Below are positions 34,810 through 43,508 of a DNA stretch of 64,000 bases, piece after piece. The DNA is from DATKUC01 sp964577375 (GTDB taxonomy: Bacteria > Spirochaetota > Spirochaetia > DSM-27196 > DATKUC01). The DNA lies in contig CAZNYW010000014.1 in NCBI GenBank assembly GCA_964577375.1, positions 1-64,000 on the forward strand, read 5' to 3'. The number at the start of each line of letters is the position of its first letter. Positions within the stretch are counted from its first letter, which is position 1. The notes under the pieces were generated by a model. That model was given only the letters and a program-made list of their open reading frames with translations. It was not told the DNA's origin and searched no databases. Made by a program: the position numbers and the translations under genes.

Positions 34810-35685
34810 ATGAAGAGAATGAGGATACCACGGTGGTTGTCGCTCCTGGCGCTGGGCCCCGTGCTCCTGTTATCGGGTTGCAGCAGCGCGGTGCTCCTCA
34901 ATCCGAAGGGCCAGGTCGGGGGAGATGAGCGGACGCTCATCGCCGTGGCGGCCGGCTTGATGCTTCTGGTGATAATTCCGGTCATCGTCATGACCTTTGT
35001 GTTTGCCTGGAAGTATCGCGCGTCCAACAAGAAGGCGCGGTACGAACCGGACTGGTCCTATTCGGGCAAGATCGAGGCGGCAATGTGGCTGATCCCTACG
35101 GTCATCATCATCGCCCTTGCGACCATCTCCTGGATTACCACACACTCCCTCGATCCGTTCAAACCGCTCAAGACGCCCGGTGACCCGGTGAAGATTGAGG
35201 TAGTCTCGATGGACTGGAAATGGCTCTTCATCTATCCCGACCAGGGCGTGGCTTCGGTAAACGAGGTGACCTTCCCGGCGAATACCCAGGTCGAATTCTA
35301 CCTCACCTCCGATACGGTCATGACCTCGTTCTTCATCCCCCAGCTCGGCAGTCAAATCTATACGATGGCAGGCATGCAGACGCAGCTGCATCTCATTGCA
35401 GATCACGAAGGAGTCTACGACGGCATTGCCGCAAACTACAGCGGCGCGGGATTCTCGGGAATGACCTTCAAGGCGCACGCAGTGTCGAATGCCCGGTTCA
35501 ACGACTGGATCGCGAAGGCAAAACAGTCGTCGAACAAACTGGACTTTGCCTCCTACAGACAGCTCGCCAAACCGAGCGAGAACAATCCGGTCGAATACTA
35601 TTCGACCGTTAGTCCCAATCTGTTTGACCAGATACTAAACGAGTACAAAACCGGACAGGTAGCGACAACGAGGTCCAGCAAATGA
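34810..35685 (+). CDS. cyoA: bo3-type quinol oxidase subunit II
   Basis: This 291-residue lipoprotein has a signal peptide with lipobox LLSGCSS (Cys about 24), two membrane segments (about 43-67 and 90-112) and a periplasmic cupredoxin domain. DWKWLFIYPDQG is typical. The region that carries the CuA cysteines in cytochrome c oxidases reads YSGAGFSGMTF here, without cysteines, so electrons come from quinol rather than cytochrome c. TTGACA at 34749 may be a -35, but no good -10 follows. Its stop overlaps cyoB by four bases. Confidence 0.93.
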   Translation: MKRMRIPRWLSLLALGPVLLLSGCSSAVLLNPKGQVGGDERTLIAVAAGLMLLVIIPVIVMTFVFAWKYRASNKKARYEPDWSYSGKIEAAMWLIPTVIIIALATISWITTHSLDPFKPLKTPGDPVKIEVVSMDWKWLFIYPDQGVASVNEVTFPANTQVEFYLTSDTVMTSFFIPQLGSQIYTMAGMQTQLHLIADHEGVYDGIAANYSGAGFSGMTFKAHAVSNARFNDWIAKAKQSSNKLDFASYRQLAKPSENNPVEYYSTVSPNLFDQILNEYKTGQVATTRSSK

Positions 35686-37688
35686 ATACAGTGAATCCAG
35701 TCTTCGGGAAGCTGCGGCTGACGAGCATCCCCTTCGACAACCCGATCATCATGCCCGCATTCAGCTTCATGATCCTTGCAGTTATCGCACTTCTGGTGCT
35801 GGTGACGGTGCTGAAGAAGTGGAAGTGGCTGTGGAAGGAGTGGCTGACCAGCGTCGACCACAAAAAGATCGGGGTGATGTACATCATCGTCGCCATTGTC
35901 ATGGGAATCCGCGGTTTCGCGGACGTCGTCCTGATGAGGTCGCAGCTCGCGGTCGCCTACGGCGCCAACCAGGGATACCTTCCCCCGGAGCACTACGACC
36001 AGATCTTCAGCGGGCACGGCGTGATCATGATCTTCTTCATGGCGATGCCCTTCATAATCGGGCTCATAAACCTCGCCGTTCCGCTGCAGATCGGCGCGCG
36101 CGACGTCGCCTTTCCCTTCATGAACAATCTGAGCTTCTGGCTGTTCTTCACCGGTGTCGTTCTGATGAACCTGTCGCTCGGAATCGGCGAGTTCGCGAAG
36201 ACCGGCTGGGTCGCCTACCCGCCGCTTGCCGAACCGCAGTACAGTCCGGGGGTGGGAGTCGACTACTATATCTGGGCGCTAGAGATAGCCGGCGTCGGCA
36301 CCCTCATGACGGGGATCAACTTCTTCGTCACGATCATAAAGATGAGGGCGCCCGGCATGAAGCTGATGCAGATGCCGGTCTTCACCTGGACCGCCCTCGG
36401 GACCAACATGCTGATCATCGGCGCCTTCCCCATTCTCACGGTGGTCCTCGCGCTGCTCGCGCTCGACCGTTATGTGGGAACGCATTTCTTCACTAACGCT
36501 GCAGGCGGAAACATGATGATGTACGTGAACCTCTTCTGGGCGTGGGGACACCCGGAAGTCTACATCCTCGTGCTGCCGGCCTTCGGCGTCTATTCGGAGA
36601 TATTCGCGACGTTCACCGGCAAGAGGCTTTTCGGCTACACTTCGATGGTCTACGCGACGATGGCAATCACGATCATCTCCTTCATCGTCTGGCTCCATCA
36701 TTTCTTCACGATGGGAAACGGAGGTGACGTAAACGCCTTCTTCAGCATATCCACGATGATCATCGCAATACCGACCGGAGTGAAGATCTTCAACTGGCTC
36801 TTCACCATATACCGGGGAAGGCTGCGCCTGACGACGCCGGTGCTCTGGTCGCTCGGCTTCATCGTCACCTTCGTGTTCGGCGGCATGTCGGGAGTAATGC
36901 TTTCGATTCCCGGTGCCGACTTCGTCCTTCACAACAGCCAGTTCCTGATAGCGCACTTCCACAACACCATCATTGGTGGCACCGTGTTCGGCGCAATCGC
37001 CGGATTCACCTACTGGTTTCCGAAGGTGTTCGGCTTCAAGCTCGAAGAAAAGTGGGGAAAGCGAGCGTTCTGGTTCTTCATCATCGGCTTCTTCGTCACC
37101 TTCATTCCGCTCTATATTCTCGGCTTTATGGGAATGACGCGCCGGATCAATCACTACGACAACCCCGCATGGCAGATCCCGAACTGGATAGCGGCGTTCG
37201 GCGTCGTGCTGATGGGACTGAGCGTGGTGATGCTCATCGGACAGCTCGTCATCAGCTTCATCCGGCGTAAACAGCTTGTTGACACAACCGGCGACCCGTG
37301 GGACGGCCGCACGCTCGAATGGTCGGTCCCCTCTCCGCCGCCGGTGTACAACTTCGCCATCATTCCGCAGGTGAACGGCATCGATCCCTTCTGGCAGACA
37401 AAGTACGAAACGAAGGCCGAGGAGAGACAGGAGCGAAAACCGGGAGATTATCATGATATCCACATGCCGAAGAATACCGGAGCGGGGATCATCGCCGCCG
37501 GATTTGCGCTTGCCATGGGCTTCGCGCTCATCTGGTACATCTGGTGGCTCGCTATAGTCGGGTTTCTGGGAATGCTCGTGACGATCATCTCCCAGACCAA
37601 CCGGGACGACACCGGATATCACATATCGGCTGAAGAGGTTCGACAGTTCGAGCAGCAGCAAGCAAGAAACGCTACGAGTGAGGCCTAA
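35682..37688 (+). CDS. cyoB: bo3-type quinol oxidase subunit I
   Basis: This 668-residue catalytic subunit of a heme-copper oxidase reduces oxygen to water and pumps protons. CuB ligands are in WGHPEVYILVLPAFGVYSE and the later LHHFFTMG; heme ligands are in HNSQFLIAHFHNTIIGG and FSGHGVIMIFF. The HPEVY sequence provides the cross-linked His-Tyr pair. RGFADVVLMRSQ keeps the Arg and Asp of the ubiquinol site of E. coli CyoB. About fifteen membrane segments are expected. The length matches CyoB (663). Confidence 0.96.
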   Translation: MNTVNPVFGKLRLTSIPFDNPIIMPAFSFMILAVIALLVLVTVLKKWKWLWKEWLTSVDHKKIGVMYIIVAIVMGIRGFADVVLMRSQLAVAYGANQGYLPPEHYDQIFSGHGVIMIFFMAMPFIIGLINLAVPLQIGARDVAFPFMNNLSFWLFFTGVVLMNLSLGIGEFAKTGWVAYPPLAEPQYSPGVGVDYYIWALEIAGVGTLMTGINFFVTIIKMRAPGMKLMQMPVFTWTALGTNMLIIGAFPILTVVLALLALDRYVGTHFFTNAAGGNMMMYVNLFWAWGHPEVYILVLPAFGVYSEIFATFTGKRLFGYTSMVYATMAITIISFIVWLHHFFTMGNGGDVNAFFSISTMIIAIPTGVKIFNWLFTIYRGRLRLTTPVLWSLGFIVTFVFGGMSGVMLSIPGADFVLHNSQFLIAHFHNTIIGGTVFGAIAGFTYWFPKVFGFKLEEKWGKRAFWFFIIGFFVTFIPLYILGFMGMTRRINHYDNPAWQIPNWIAAFGVVLMGLSVVMLIGQLVISFIRRKQLVDTTGDPWDGRTLEWSVPSPPPVYNFAIIPQVNGIDPFWQTKYETKAEERQERKPGDYHDIHMPKNTGAGIIAAGFALAMGFALIWYIWWLAIVGFLGMLVTIISQTNRDDTGYHISAEEVRQFEQQQARNATSEA

Positions 37689-37691
37689 CCG

Positions 37692-38303
37692 ATGGCAGAT
37701 GAAGCACTGAGTCACGTGCCGGCAGAGCGGCACCAGGCCGAAGACACGGTACCCACCAAACTCTTCGGCTTCTGGATCTACATTATGAGCGACTGCATCC
37801 TGTTCGCGGTTCTGTTCGCGACCTATGCAGTTCTCAACCACGCCTACGCGGGCGGGCCCACCGGCAAGGAGATCTTCGATCTTCGCGGCGTACTTATCGA
37901 AACTCTCTGTCTTCTGGTAAGCAGCTTCACCTACGGGCTCGCGGTGGTCGCGCTGCACAGTCAGAAGAGAAATCAGGTGATCGGGTGGCTGGTGGTAACC
38001 TTCGCGCTCGGCGCCACGTTCGTCGGCCTTGAGCTCAGCGAGTTCGCCGGCCTGATCTCCGAGGGTCACGGACCCGGCCAGAGCGCCTTTCTGTCGTCGT
38101 TCTTTACTCTGGTCAGCACACACGGGCTGCACGTCTCGACGGGCCTTCTCTGGATGGCGGTCCTCATCGTGCAGGTATTCCGCAAAGGATTGACGGAAAA
38201 CAACAGCACCCGACTGATGCTCCTGAGCCTCTTCTGGCACTTTCTGGACATCGTATGGATCGGGGTGTTCACAATCGTCTATCTGATGGGGGCAATGCAA
38301 TGA
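37692..38303 (+). CDS. cyoC: bo3-type quinol oxidase subunit III
   Basis: This 203-residue subunit has five membrane segments with the family landmarks TKLFGFWIYIMSDCILFAVL, STHGLHVSTGLLWMAVL and LFWHFLDIVWIGVFT. It stabilises the oxidase core. It begins three bases after cyoB and overlaps cyoD by four bases. Confidence 0.94.
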   Translation: MADEALSHVPAERHQAEDTVPTKLFGFWIYIMSDCILFAVLFATYAVLNHAYAGGPTGKEIFDLRGVLIETLCLLVSSFTYGLAVVALHSQKRNQVIGWLVVTFALGATFVGLELSEFAGLISEGHGPGQSAFLSSFFTLVSTHGLHVSTGLLWMAVLIVQVFRKGLTENNSTRLMLLSLFWHFLDIVWIGVFTIVYLMGAMQ

Positions 38304-38644
38304 GCAGCGAACAAACGGCCAGCGCAAGCCACGGAAGTGTACGGACCTATTCGATCGGGTTTTCGCTCGCGATTATTCTTACGGTCATTCCCTTCATCGT
38401 GATAATGACCGGGGCGCTGCCGAAAACCGCGGCGATCATCGTCATACTTGCCTTTGCGGTGGTACAGATACTGGTCCACCTGGTCTACTTTCTGCACCTC
38501 AATACATCTTCGGAGCAGCACTGGAACTTACTGGCGGGGGTTTACACCCTTATCGTCCTGATCATTCTGGTCGGCGCATCGATCTGGATCATGTATCACC
38601 TCAATACCAATATGATGGTCGATCCGCAGCAGATTGTACCCTAG
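38300..38644 (+). CDS. cyoD: bo3-type quinol oxidase subunit IV
   Basis: This 114-residue subunit has three membrane segments (about 17-37, 43-63, 75-98) and VQILVHLVYFLHLNTSSEQHWN, a strong CyoD marker. The ATG at 38300 overlaps the cyoC stop (ATGA). It ends the operon; a strong hairpin follows at 38676. Confidence 0.93.
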   Translation: MSSEQTASASHGSVRTYSIGFSLAIILTVIPFIVIMTGALPKTAAIIVILAFAVVQILVHLVYFLHLNTSSEQHWNLLAGVYTLIVLIILVGASIWIMYHLNTNMMVDPQQIVP

Positions 38645-38675
38645 CCGGCGGGCCGGCTCTCCGGCGGACGCGATA

Positions 38676-38702
38676 CGACCCGTGACGATCCGTCACGGGT
38701 CG
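38676..38702. terminator. Perfect 12-base hairpin downstream of cyoD
   Basis: Arms CGACCCGTGACG (38676-38687) and CGTCACGGGTCG (38691-38702) enclose the three-base loop ATC. It is placed 31 bases after cyoD and overlaps the end of the opposing YCII-related remnant, so it could serve both. T-runs are weak. Confidence 0.6.
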
Positions 38703-39072
38703 AGGTTTCGCTTGAGCTTTTCGGCAAGTGAAGCTTCAGATGCGGCAACCTCCGGTCCGAAGTCCTCAGGATCGAAGATCCGGCGCACCTCGATGACATC
38801 GCCATCGTCTGCCGGGCAGCGCCTCGCCCACTCCACCGCTTCCGCCTTCGACCCGCACCGAATCACCCAGTAACCGCCAAGGACCTCCTTCGACTCGGCA
38901 AACGGGCAGTCGGTGACCGACGATTCCCCCCCGCGGCAAAGGCTACGCGTGAGCCGGCCTCCGGAGGGCGAAGACCGTCAAGAGCAAGAAGCACGCCCGC
39001 CTTTGCAAGCTCCTCGTTGTACCTTCCCCTGGCCTTCACCGATTCCGGATCCGGCGCCACCGAATTCGACAT
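38693..39072 (-). pseudogene. YCII-related (DGPF-type) protein gene with frameshift
   Basis: The minus strand first reads RGRYNEELAKAGVLLALDGL and PEAGSRVAFAAGG, then after a run of seven Gs continues in another frame as VTDCPFAESKEVLGGYWVIR, AEAVEWARRCPADDGDVIEV and RRIFDPEDFG, ending at 38693. Together these make a nearly complete YCII-related protein, a family implicated in small-molecule or ECF-sigma-linked functions. Removing one G restores the frame. The usual N-terminal strand is also missing. Either a real pseudogene, a slippery phase-variable tract or a sequencing error would fit. Confidence 0.75.
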
Positions 39073-39158
39073 CTCCCGGCAAAATTCTCATGTTCCACCT
39101 CTGTCTTTCCCGACTGGCCTGTGCTACCATGGCTGAAAACGGGCAAGGAGAACCTCAC

Positions 39159-40268
39159 ATGAAGAACCTGCTGGCCGAGGTGGATGACGTTCTGCTCATG
39201 GGTCCCGGACCGTCGTGCGTGCCGGAACAGGTGTACGAAGCCATTCGGCGCCCGACCCTGGGCCACATGGACGGACAGTTCATCGCGATCATGGATGAAC
39301 TGTCCGAAGCTCTGCGAACCCTTCTGCACACGAAAAACCGTCTGACCCTTCCCGTGTCGGGAACTGGCTCCGCGGGCATGGAGGCGGCGTTCGTGAATCT
39401 GGTAGAGGCGGGTGACCGGGTTCTCATCCTCATAAACGGAGTGTTCGGAAAGCGAATGCAGGACCTTGCCGGACGCCTGGGGGCTGAGGTCGATACGCTG
39501 GAATTCGAGTGGGGCACTCCGGTCCTGCCGGACGCGGTAGCGGAAAGGCTCAAGACCGAAAAATACAGGCTGGTAGCGGTTGTCCACGCCGAGACGTCAA
39601 CCGGTGTCCGCAATCCGGTTGAAGAGATCGGCCGGCTCGTTCGCGTTTCGGGCGCACTCTATCTCGTCGATGCGGTGACGAGCCTGGGCGGCATTCCGGT
39701 CCGATGCGACGAATGGGGTATCGACGCGCTCTACAGCGGGACGCAGAAGTGTCTCTCCTGTCCCCCCGGTCTCGCGCCGGTGAGCTTTACGAACCGCGCG
39801 ATCGAAAAGATACGCTCCCGCAGGGACAAAGTGCCGAGCTGGTACTTCGATATGACGATGATCATGAACTACTGGGAAGGTGCCAGACGGGTCTACCATC
39901 ACACCGCGCCGATCAACATGATCTACGCACTGCACGCTGCGGTTGCCCTCCTCCTCGAAGAGGGAGAGACGGCGGTCTTCGAACGCCACCGGAAGAACCA
40001 TCTCTACCTGGTGTCCGAGCTGGAGAAGCTCGGCCTCTCGATGCTGGTGGCTCCCGAGTTTCGCCTGCCGATGCTCAATTCGGTAGTGGTTCCCGACGGA
40101 GTTGACGAGGCGAGCGTCCGCGCCCGGTTGCGGGAAGAGCACAGAATCGAAATTGGAGCCGGACTCGGCCCGCTTGCCGGGAAGATCTGGCGGATTGGGC
40201 TCATGGGACACACCGCGAGACGCGAGAACGTGGACAGGCTGACCGGAGCGCTCCGCTCGGTTCTCTGA
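39159..40268 (+). CDS. Class V aminotransferase, alanine-glyoxylate / serine-pyruvate type
   Basis: This 369-residue PLP enzyme starts MKNLLAEVDDVLLMGPGPSC, a family hallmark. The PLP-phosphate loop is SGTGSAGMEAAFVNL, the cofactor Asp is in LYLVDAVTSLGG, and the Schiff-base Lys is in LYSGTQKCLSCPPGLAP. Members interconvert glyoxylate with glycine using alanine, serine or ureidoglycine. AAGGAG lies eight bases before ATG 39159; the upstream open frame to 38913 is not coding. It stands alone between convergent units, so the precise amino donor is open. Confidence 0.9.
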   Translation: MKNLLAEVDDVLLMGPGPSCVPEQVYEAIRRPTLGHMDGQFIAIMDELSEALRTLLHTKNRLTLPVSGTGSAGMEAAFVNLVEAGDRVLILINGVFGKRMQDLAGRLGAEVDTLEFEWGTPVLPDAVAERLKTEKYRLVAVVHAETSTGVRNPVEEIGRLVRVSGALYLVDAVTSLGGIPVRCDEWGIDALYSGTQKCLSCPPGLAPVSFTNRAIEKIRSRRDKVPSWYFDMTMIMNYWEGARRVYHHTAPINMIYALHAAVALLLEEGETAVFERHRKNHLYLVSELEKLGLSMLVAPEFRLPMLNSVVVPDGVDEASVRARLREEHRIEIGAGLGPLAGKIWRIGLMGHTARRENVDRLTGALRSVL

Positions 40269-40322
40269 CCGGGGCGCGTGCAGCGGGCTGTTTTTCCGGC
40301 CGCGGCGCGACGGAACGCAGCG

Positions 40323-41123
40323 TCAACGCTTCTCTTCGCCCGGCTGCGGCTCGTTTCCCTCTTTGGCGCCGGTAAGGATCGCGACCGCGTCGGACATCGA
40401 GCACTCGCCCGGACGCACGACGGCCACGCGCCTGCCGAGCCTCTGAATGTGTATGCGGTCCGCGAGCTCGAACACCTGCGGCATGCTGTGGCTGATGAGC
40501 ACTACCGGCAGCCCCCGCTCCTTCACCTGACGAATGAGGTCCACCACCATCCCCGATTCCTTGACGCCGAGCGCGGCGGTCGGCTCGTCCATGATCACCA
40601 CCTTGGTGGCAAACGCCGCACTGCGCGCGACCGCAACGCCCTGCCGCTGGCCACCCGAAAGCGTGCGCACCTTCTGATCCATGGACTGAATTCCAATCTT
40701 CAGATCCTGCATGTAGTCGGTGGCATTCCTGAGCATTTTCGATTTGTCGAGCACCCGCAGCATCGAGCCAAGAAAGCCGGGCTTGCGAAGCTCGCGGCCG
40801 AGAAAGAGGTTCTCGGCGATGTTGAGCTCGGAGGCGAGCGCGAGATCCTGATAGACAGTTTCGATGCCGTAACGGCGCGCATCGATCGGGCTGTGGAAGT
40901 CCACCTCCTGCTCACCAACGAAGATACTGCCCGAATCCGGACGGAGCGCGCCGGCGAGGATCTTGATGAGCGTTGACTTGCCGGCACCGTTATCACCGAT
41001 CACCGCCAGGATCTCATCCGGATAGAGCTCGAAATTCACCCCGTCGAGGGCGACCACATGTCCGTAGGATTTTCTCAGCCCGGTCGCGGATAGTACCGGC
41101 CTGACTCCGTGTTCACCCGTCAT
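40323..41123 (-). CDS. Sugar ABC transporter ATP-binding protein, single-domain (FrcA-like)
   Basis: This 266-residue ATPase has Walker A GDNGAGKST, signature LSGGQRQG, Walker B VVIMDEPTAALG and the switch His in LISHSM. Unlike RbsA-type proteins it has one nucleotide domain, as in the FrcA fructose system, so it must act as a dimer. Its ATG overlaps the permease stop by four bases. The three-gene order binding protein, permease, ATPase matches frcBCA. Confidence 0.92.
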   Translation of the reverse strand: MTGEHGVRPVLSATGLRKSYGHVVALDGVNFELYPDEILAVIGDNGAGKSTLIKILAGALRPDSGSIFVGEQEVDFHSPIDARRYGIETVYQDLALASELNIAENLFLGRELRKPGFLGSMLRVLDKSKMLRNATDYMQDLKIGIQSMDQKVRTLSGGQRQGVAVARSAAFATKVVIMDEPTAALGVKESGMVVDLIRQVKERGLPVVLISHSMPQVFELADRIHIQRLGRRVAVVRPGECSMSDAVAILTGAKEGNEPQPGEEKR

Positions 41124-42121
41124 TCCTGCCCCCGATGCGACATCTGATCCACCGATACGGCCAGTATCACCAGGACTCCGGTAATGAGAACCTGGACTAT
41201 TTCCTGTAACCCCATGAGCTGCAGCCCGTTGTTGAAAACGCTGATGATGATGGCGCCGACCAGCGTGCCGAGGATGTTACCCCTGCCGCCGAACAGGCTG
41301 GTGCCGCCGAGAACGACGGCGGTAATGCTGCTCAGGTTGTCGTTGAGTCCGGCCTGGGGATCACCCACCCCTGTGCGGGCAACGAGTAGGAGTCCGGCGA
41401 TTCCGTAGAAGAGCCCGGCGAGCCCGTATACACTCATCAGCAGCCGGGACTTCGAGATACCTGCAAGGCGGACCGCCTCCGGATTGTTGCCGACAGCGTA
41501 CACGTGGCGACCCCATGCGGTTTCGCGGAGCACAAAATACATTACCAGATACAATATAATCATCAGCACCGACCCGTAGGTTACGCTGGTGGTTCCGATA
41601 TCGAAAGTGTTTCCTGCCGCCGTCATAAGAGGCGGCAGACCCGTAATGATATTGAGCGTATAGATCAATGTGAGCGCGCGAGTGATGTTCAGCATTCCGA
41701 GGGTAACGATGAAGGGAGGAAGGCGGATTCGAGTTACCAGCGTTCCGTTCAGCAGCCCGAAACCGGTGGTCACCAGGAGGCCGATCAGAAGCGCAAGAAC
41801 AGGCGGAACTCCGCTGTTGACCGCGAGCCCCGTCATCATCACCGAACCGAGAGCCATGACGGTACCGTTCGAGAGGTCGATTCCGGCAGTAAGTATGATG
41901 AGCGTCTGACCAATCGCCTCCACGCCGATCACCATCGCCTGCTGCAGGATCAGGGAGAAATTGTGCCCGGTAAGGAATTGCTTCGAATTGACGGCAAAGA
42001 AGATGCATGCCAGCACGAGTGCGGCAAAGGCACCGACACCCGGTAAAGTGAAGGCGTGCGCAATTCTGTTACGCCATGTCCGCGCGCGTTTCAGCGCGGT
42101 TTCATTCAAATCAGCTGTCAT
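41120..42121 (-). CDS. Sugar ABC transporter permease (RbsC/FrcC family)
   Basis: This 333-residue membrane protein has eight to ten membrane segments and the family's landmarks: IGQTLIILTAGIDLSNGTVM, GTLVTRIRLPPFIVTLGMLN, YAVGNNPEAVRLAGI and GGTSLFGGRGNILGTLVGA. It forms the channel for a ribose- or fructose-like sugar. It is separated from the binding-protein gene by 115 bases holding a hairpin. Confidence 0.93.
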   Translation of the reverse strand: MTADLNETALKRARTWRNRIAHAFTLPGVGAFAALVLACIFFAVNSKQFLTGHNFSLILQQAMVIGVEAIGQTLIILTAGIDLSNGTVMALGSVMMTGLAVNSGVPPVLALLIGLLVTTGFGLLNGTLVTRIRLPPFIVTLGMLNITRALTLIYTLNIITGLPPLMTAAGNTFDIGTTSVTYGSVLMIILYLVMYFVLRETAWGRHVYAVGNNPEAVRLAGISKSRLLMSVYGLAGLFYGIAGLLLVARTGVGDPQAGLNDNLSSITAVVLGGTSLFGGRGNILGTLVGAIIISVFNNGLQLMGLQEIVQVLITGVLVILAVSVDQMSHRGQE

Positions 42122-42174
42122 CCCCGTTACCTGCCTTTCCGCCCACCAATTTCAAAGACGAGCCGTCAAGTGGA

Positions 42175-42202
42175 AGGCGGCGATCCCTAAGGACCGCCGC
42201 CT
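42175..42202 (-). terminator. Hairpin between binding-protein and permease genes
   Basis: Read on the minus strand, arms at 42191-42202 and 42175-42186 form a 12-pair stem (one G-U pair) with a four-base loop. It follows the binding-protein stop by about 35 bases. In many sugar ABC operons such a structure protects the upstream message or partly stops transcription, giving excess binding protein. Confidence 0.5.
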
Positions 42203-42236
42203 CACGGGCGTTCTTCCTGCTCCGTCTTCCAATACG

Positions 42237-43274
42237 TTACTTCTTCTCGGAAGCAGCACCCCAGGCGTGCTGAAGTCCCCAGGCAGAGTCCTTGCTCTGT
42301 ACACCGGGAACCGGATTGTCGGTGATCAGCGCGACGCCCGTGTTGACGTATCCGGACGGCTTCGTTCCGGTGTTCGCGTACTTGATGATTGCGTCGATAC
42401 CGTCCTCTGCCATCTTCGCAGGAAACTGCATCGAGTCCGCCGCGAACTCGCCCGACTGCACCGCCTTTACGCCGTTGTAGCTGCCATCGATCGATACAAT
42501 CATGATGTCCTTTTGCCTTCCCGCCTTCTTGATGGCCGAATAGGCGCCGAATCCGGAAGGCTCATTGATTGAGTAAACCAGGTTGATGTTCGGATCCTTG
42601 GTAAGGCTGTTTTCCATCGCGGTAAGCGCCTTCGACTGATTTCCGTTCGTGGCCTGTTCGCTGACGATCGAGGGATCGCCCTCCTTGATGCCAAATCCCT
42701 TGAGGAATCCATCATGCCGCTTCTGGCTAACGGTGCTTCCAGGAGTGCCGTCCATCATCGCGATGACGGCCTTCTTGCCGGCCATCGCTGCCTTCGCATA
42801 TTCGCCTATGAGCTCTCCTGCCTGCTCGTTATCCGTCGCAAAAAAACCGTCGGTTGCATCCTGCGGCGTGGTGGCGGTGTCGAGGGCGATCATCACGACA
42901 CCCTGTTTCTCGAGCTTCTTGACGGTTGGAACAATGGCCTTGCTGTTGCTGGGAGTAAAGAGAATCCCTTTGACTCCGGCGCTCGCCATGTTTTCCATTG
43001 CGCTGATCTGCCCGGCATTGTCGCCGTCGTATGATCCTGCACCGGTCAGAAGCGTAACGCCCTTCTGCTTCGCGTACTGCTTGGCCGCATTGATCATGGT
43101 CACGAAGTAGGGATTGGTCAGCGTCTTTACCACCAGGCCGATCTTGATCTGCTTGGTTGAGCTTCCCTGGGATGCCTGGGAGCCTGACTCCTTCTGCCCG
43201 CCAGCGAATGTCATCGCCGCAACCAGTGGTATGAGCACCGCTGCAAGCGGCACAAGATAACGCTTTCTTGTCAT
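42237..43274 (-). CDS. Periplasmic sugar-binding protein (FrcB/RbsB family)
   Basis: This 345-residue protein has an N-terminal signal sequence ending near TFAGGQKES and the type I periplasmic-binding fold: KIGLVVKTLTNPYFVTMINA, then GILFTPSNSKAIVPTV, ALDTATTPQDATDGFFATDN and INEPSGFGAYSAIKKAG. The closest wording is to fructose-binding FrcB. AAGGAG lies six bases before ATG 43274. It heads the importer operon; the 234 bases before it are AT-rich and should contain the promoter, though I could not fix its elements. Confidence 0.9.
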   Translation of the reverse strand: MTRKRYLVPLAAVLIPLVAAMTFAGGQKESGSQASQGSSTKQIKIGLVVKTLTNPYFVTMINAAKQYAKQKGVTLLTGAGSYDGDNAGQISAMENMASAGVKGILFTPSNSKAIVPTVKKLEKQGVVMIALDTATTPQDATDGFFATDNEQAGELIGEYAKAAMAGKKAVIAMMDGTPGSTVSQKRHDGFLKGFGIKEGDPSIVSEQATNGNQSKALTAMENSLTKDPNINLVYSINEPSGFGAYSAIKKAGRQKDIMIVSIDGSYNGVKAVQSGEFAADSMQFPAKMAEDGIDAIIKYANTGTKPSGYVNTGVALITDNPVPGVQSKDSAWGLQHAWGAASEKK

Positions 43275-43508
43275 GTGTGTCTCCTTCATGAAGTATTGCC
43301 AACCATCGGCCGGTTTCCCGCGGAAAAAACCGGCACTGTGGATGTTCTCTGGAGAACTTAGCAACCACCTTCAGGAAGAGTCAAACAAAATCCTCAATTT
43401 TAAATTCATTCATACACTATTCATAGCCCATTTGTATTACAGCTGTCTATAGTGAGGTAGAGCTGTTAAACCGAACGGCCGATGCGGGATCCGAAAGGAG
43501 ATCTCGGC

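Noticed and set aside
36279..38327. A 682-codon minus-strand open frame opposite cyoB and cyoC
   Set aside because: Antisense shadow rich in His, Arg, Glu and Asp, as expected from reversed membrane-protein codons.
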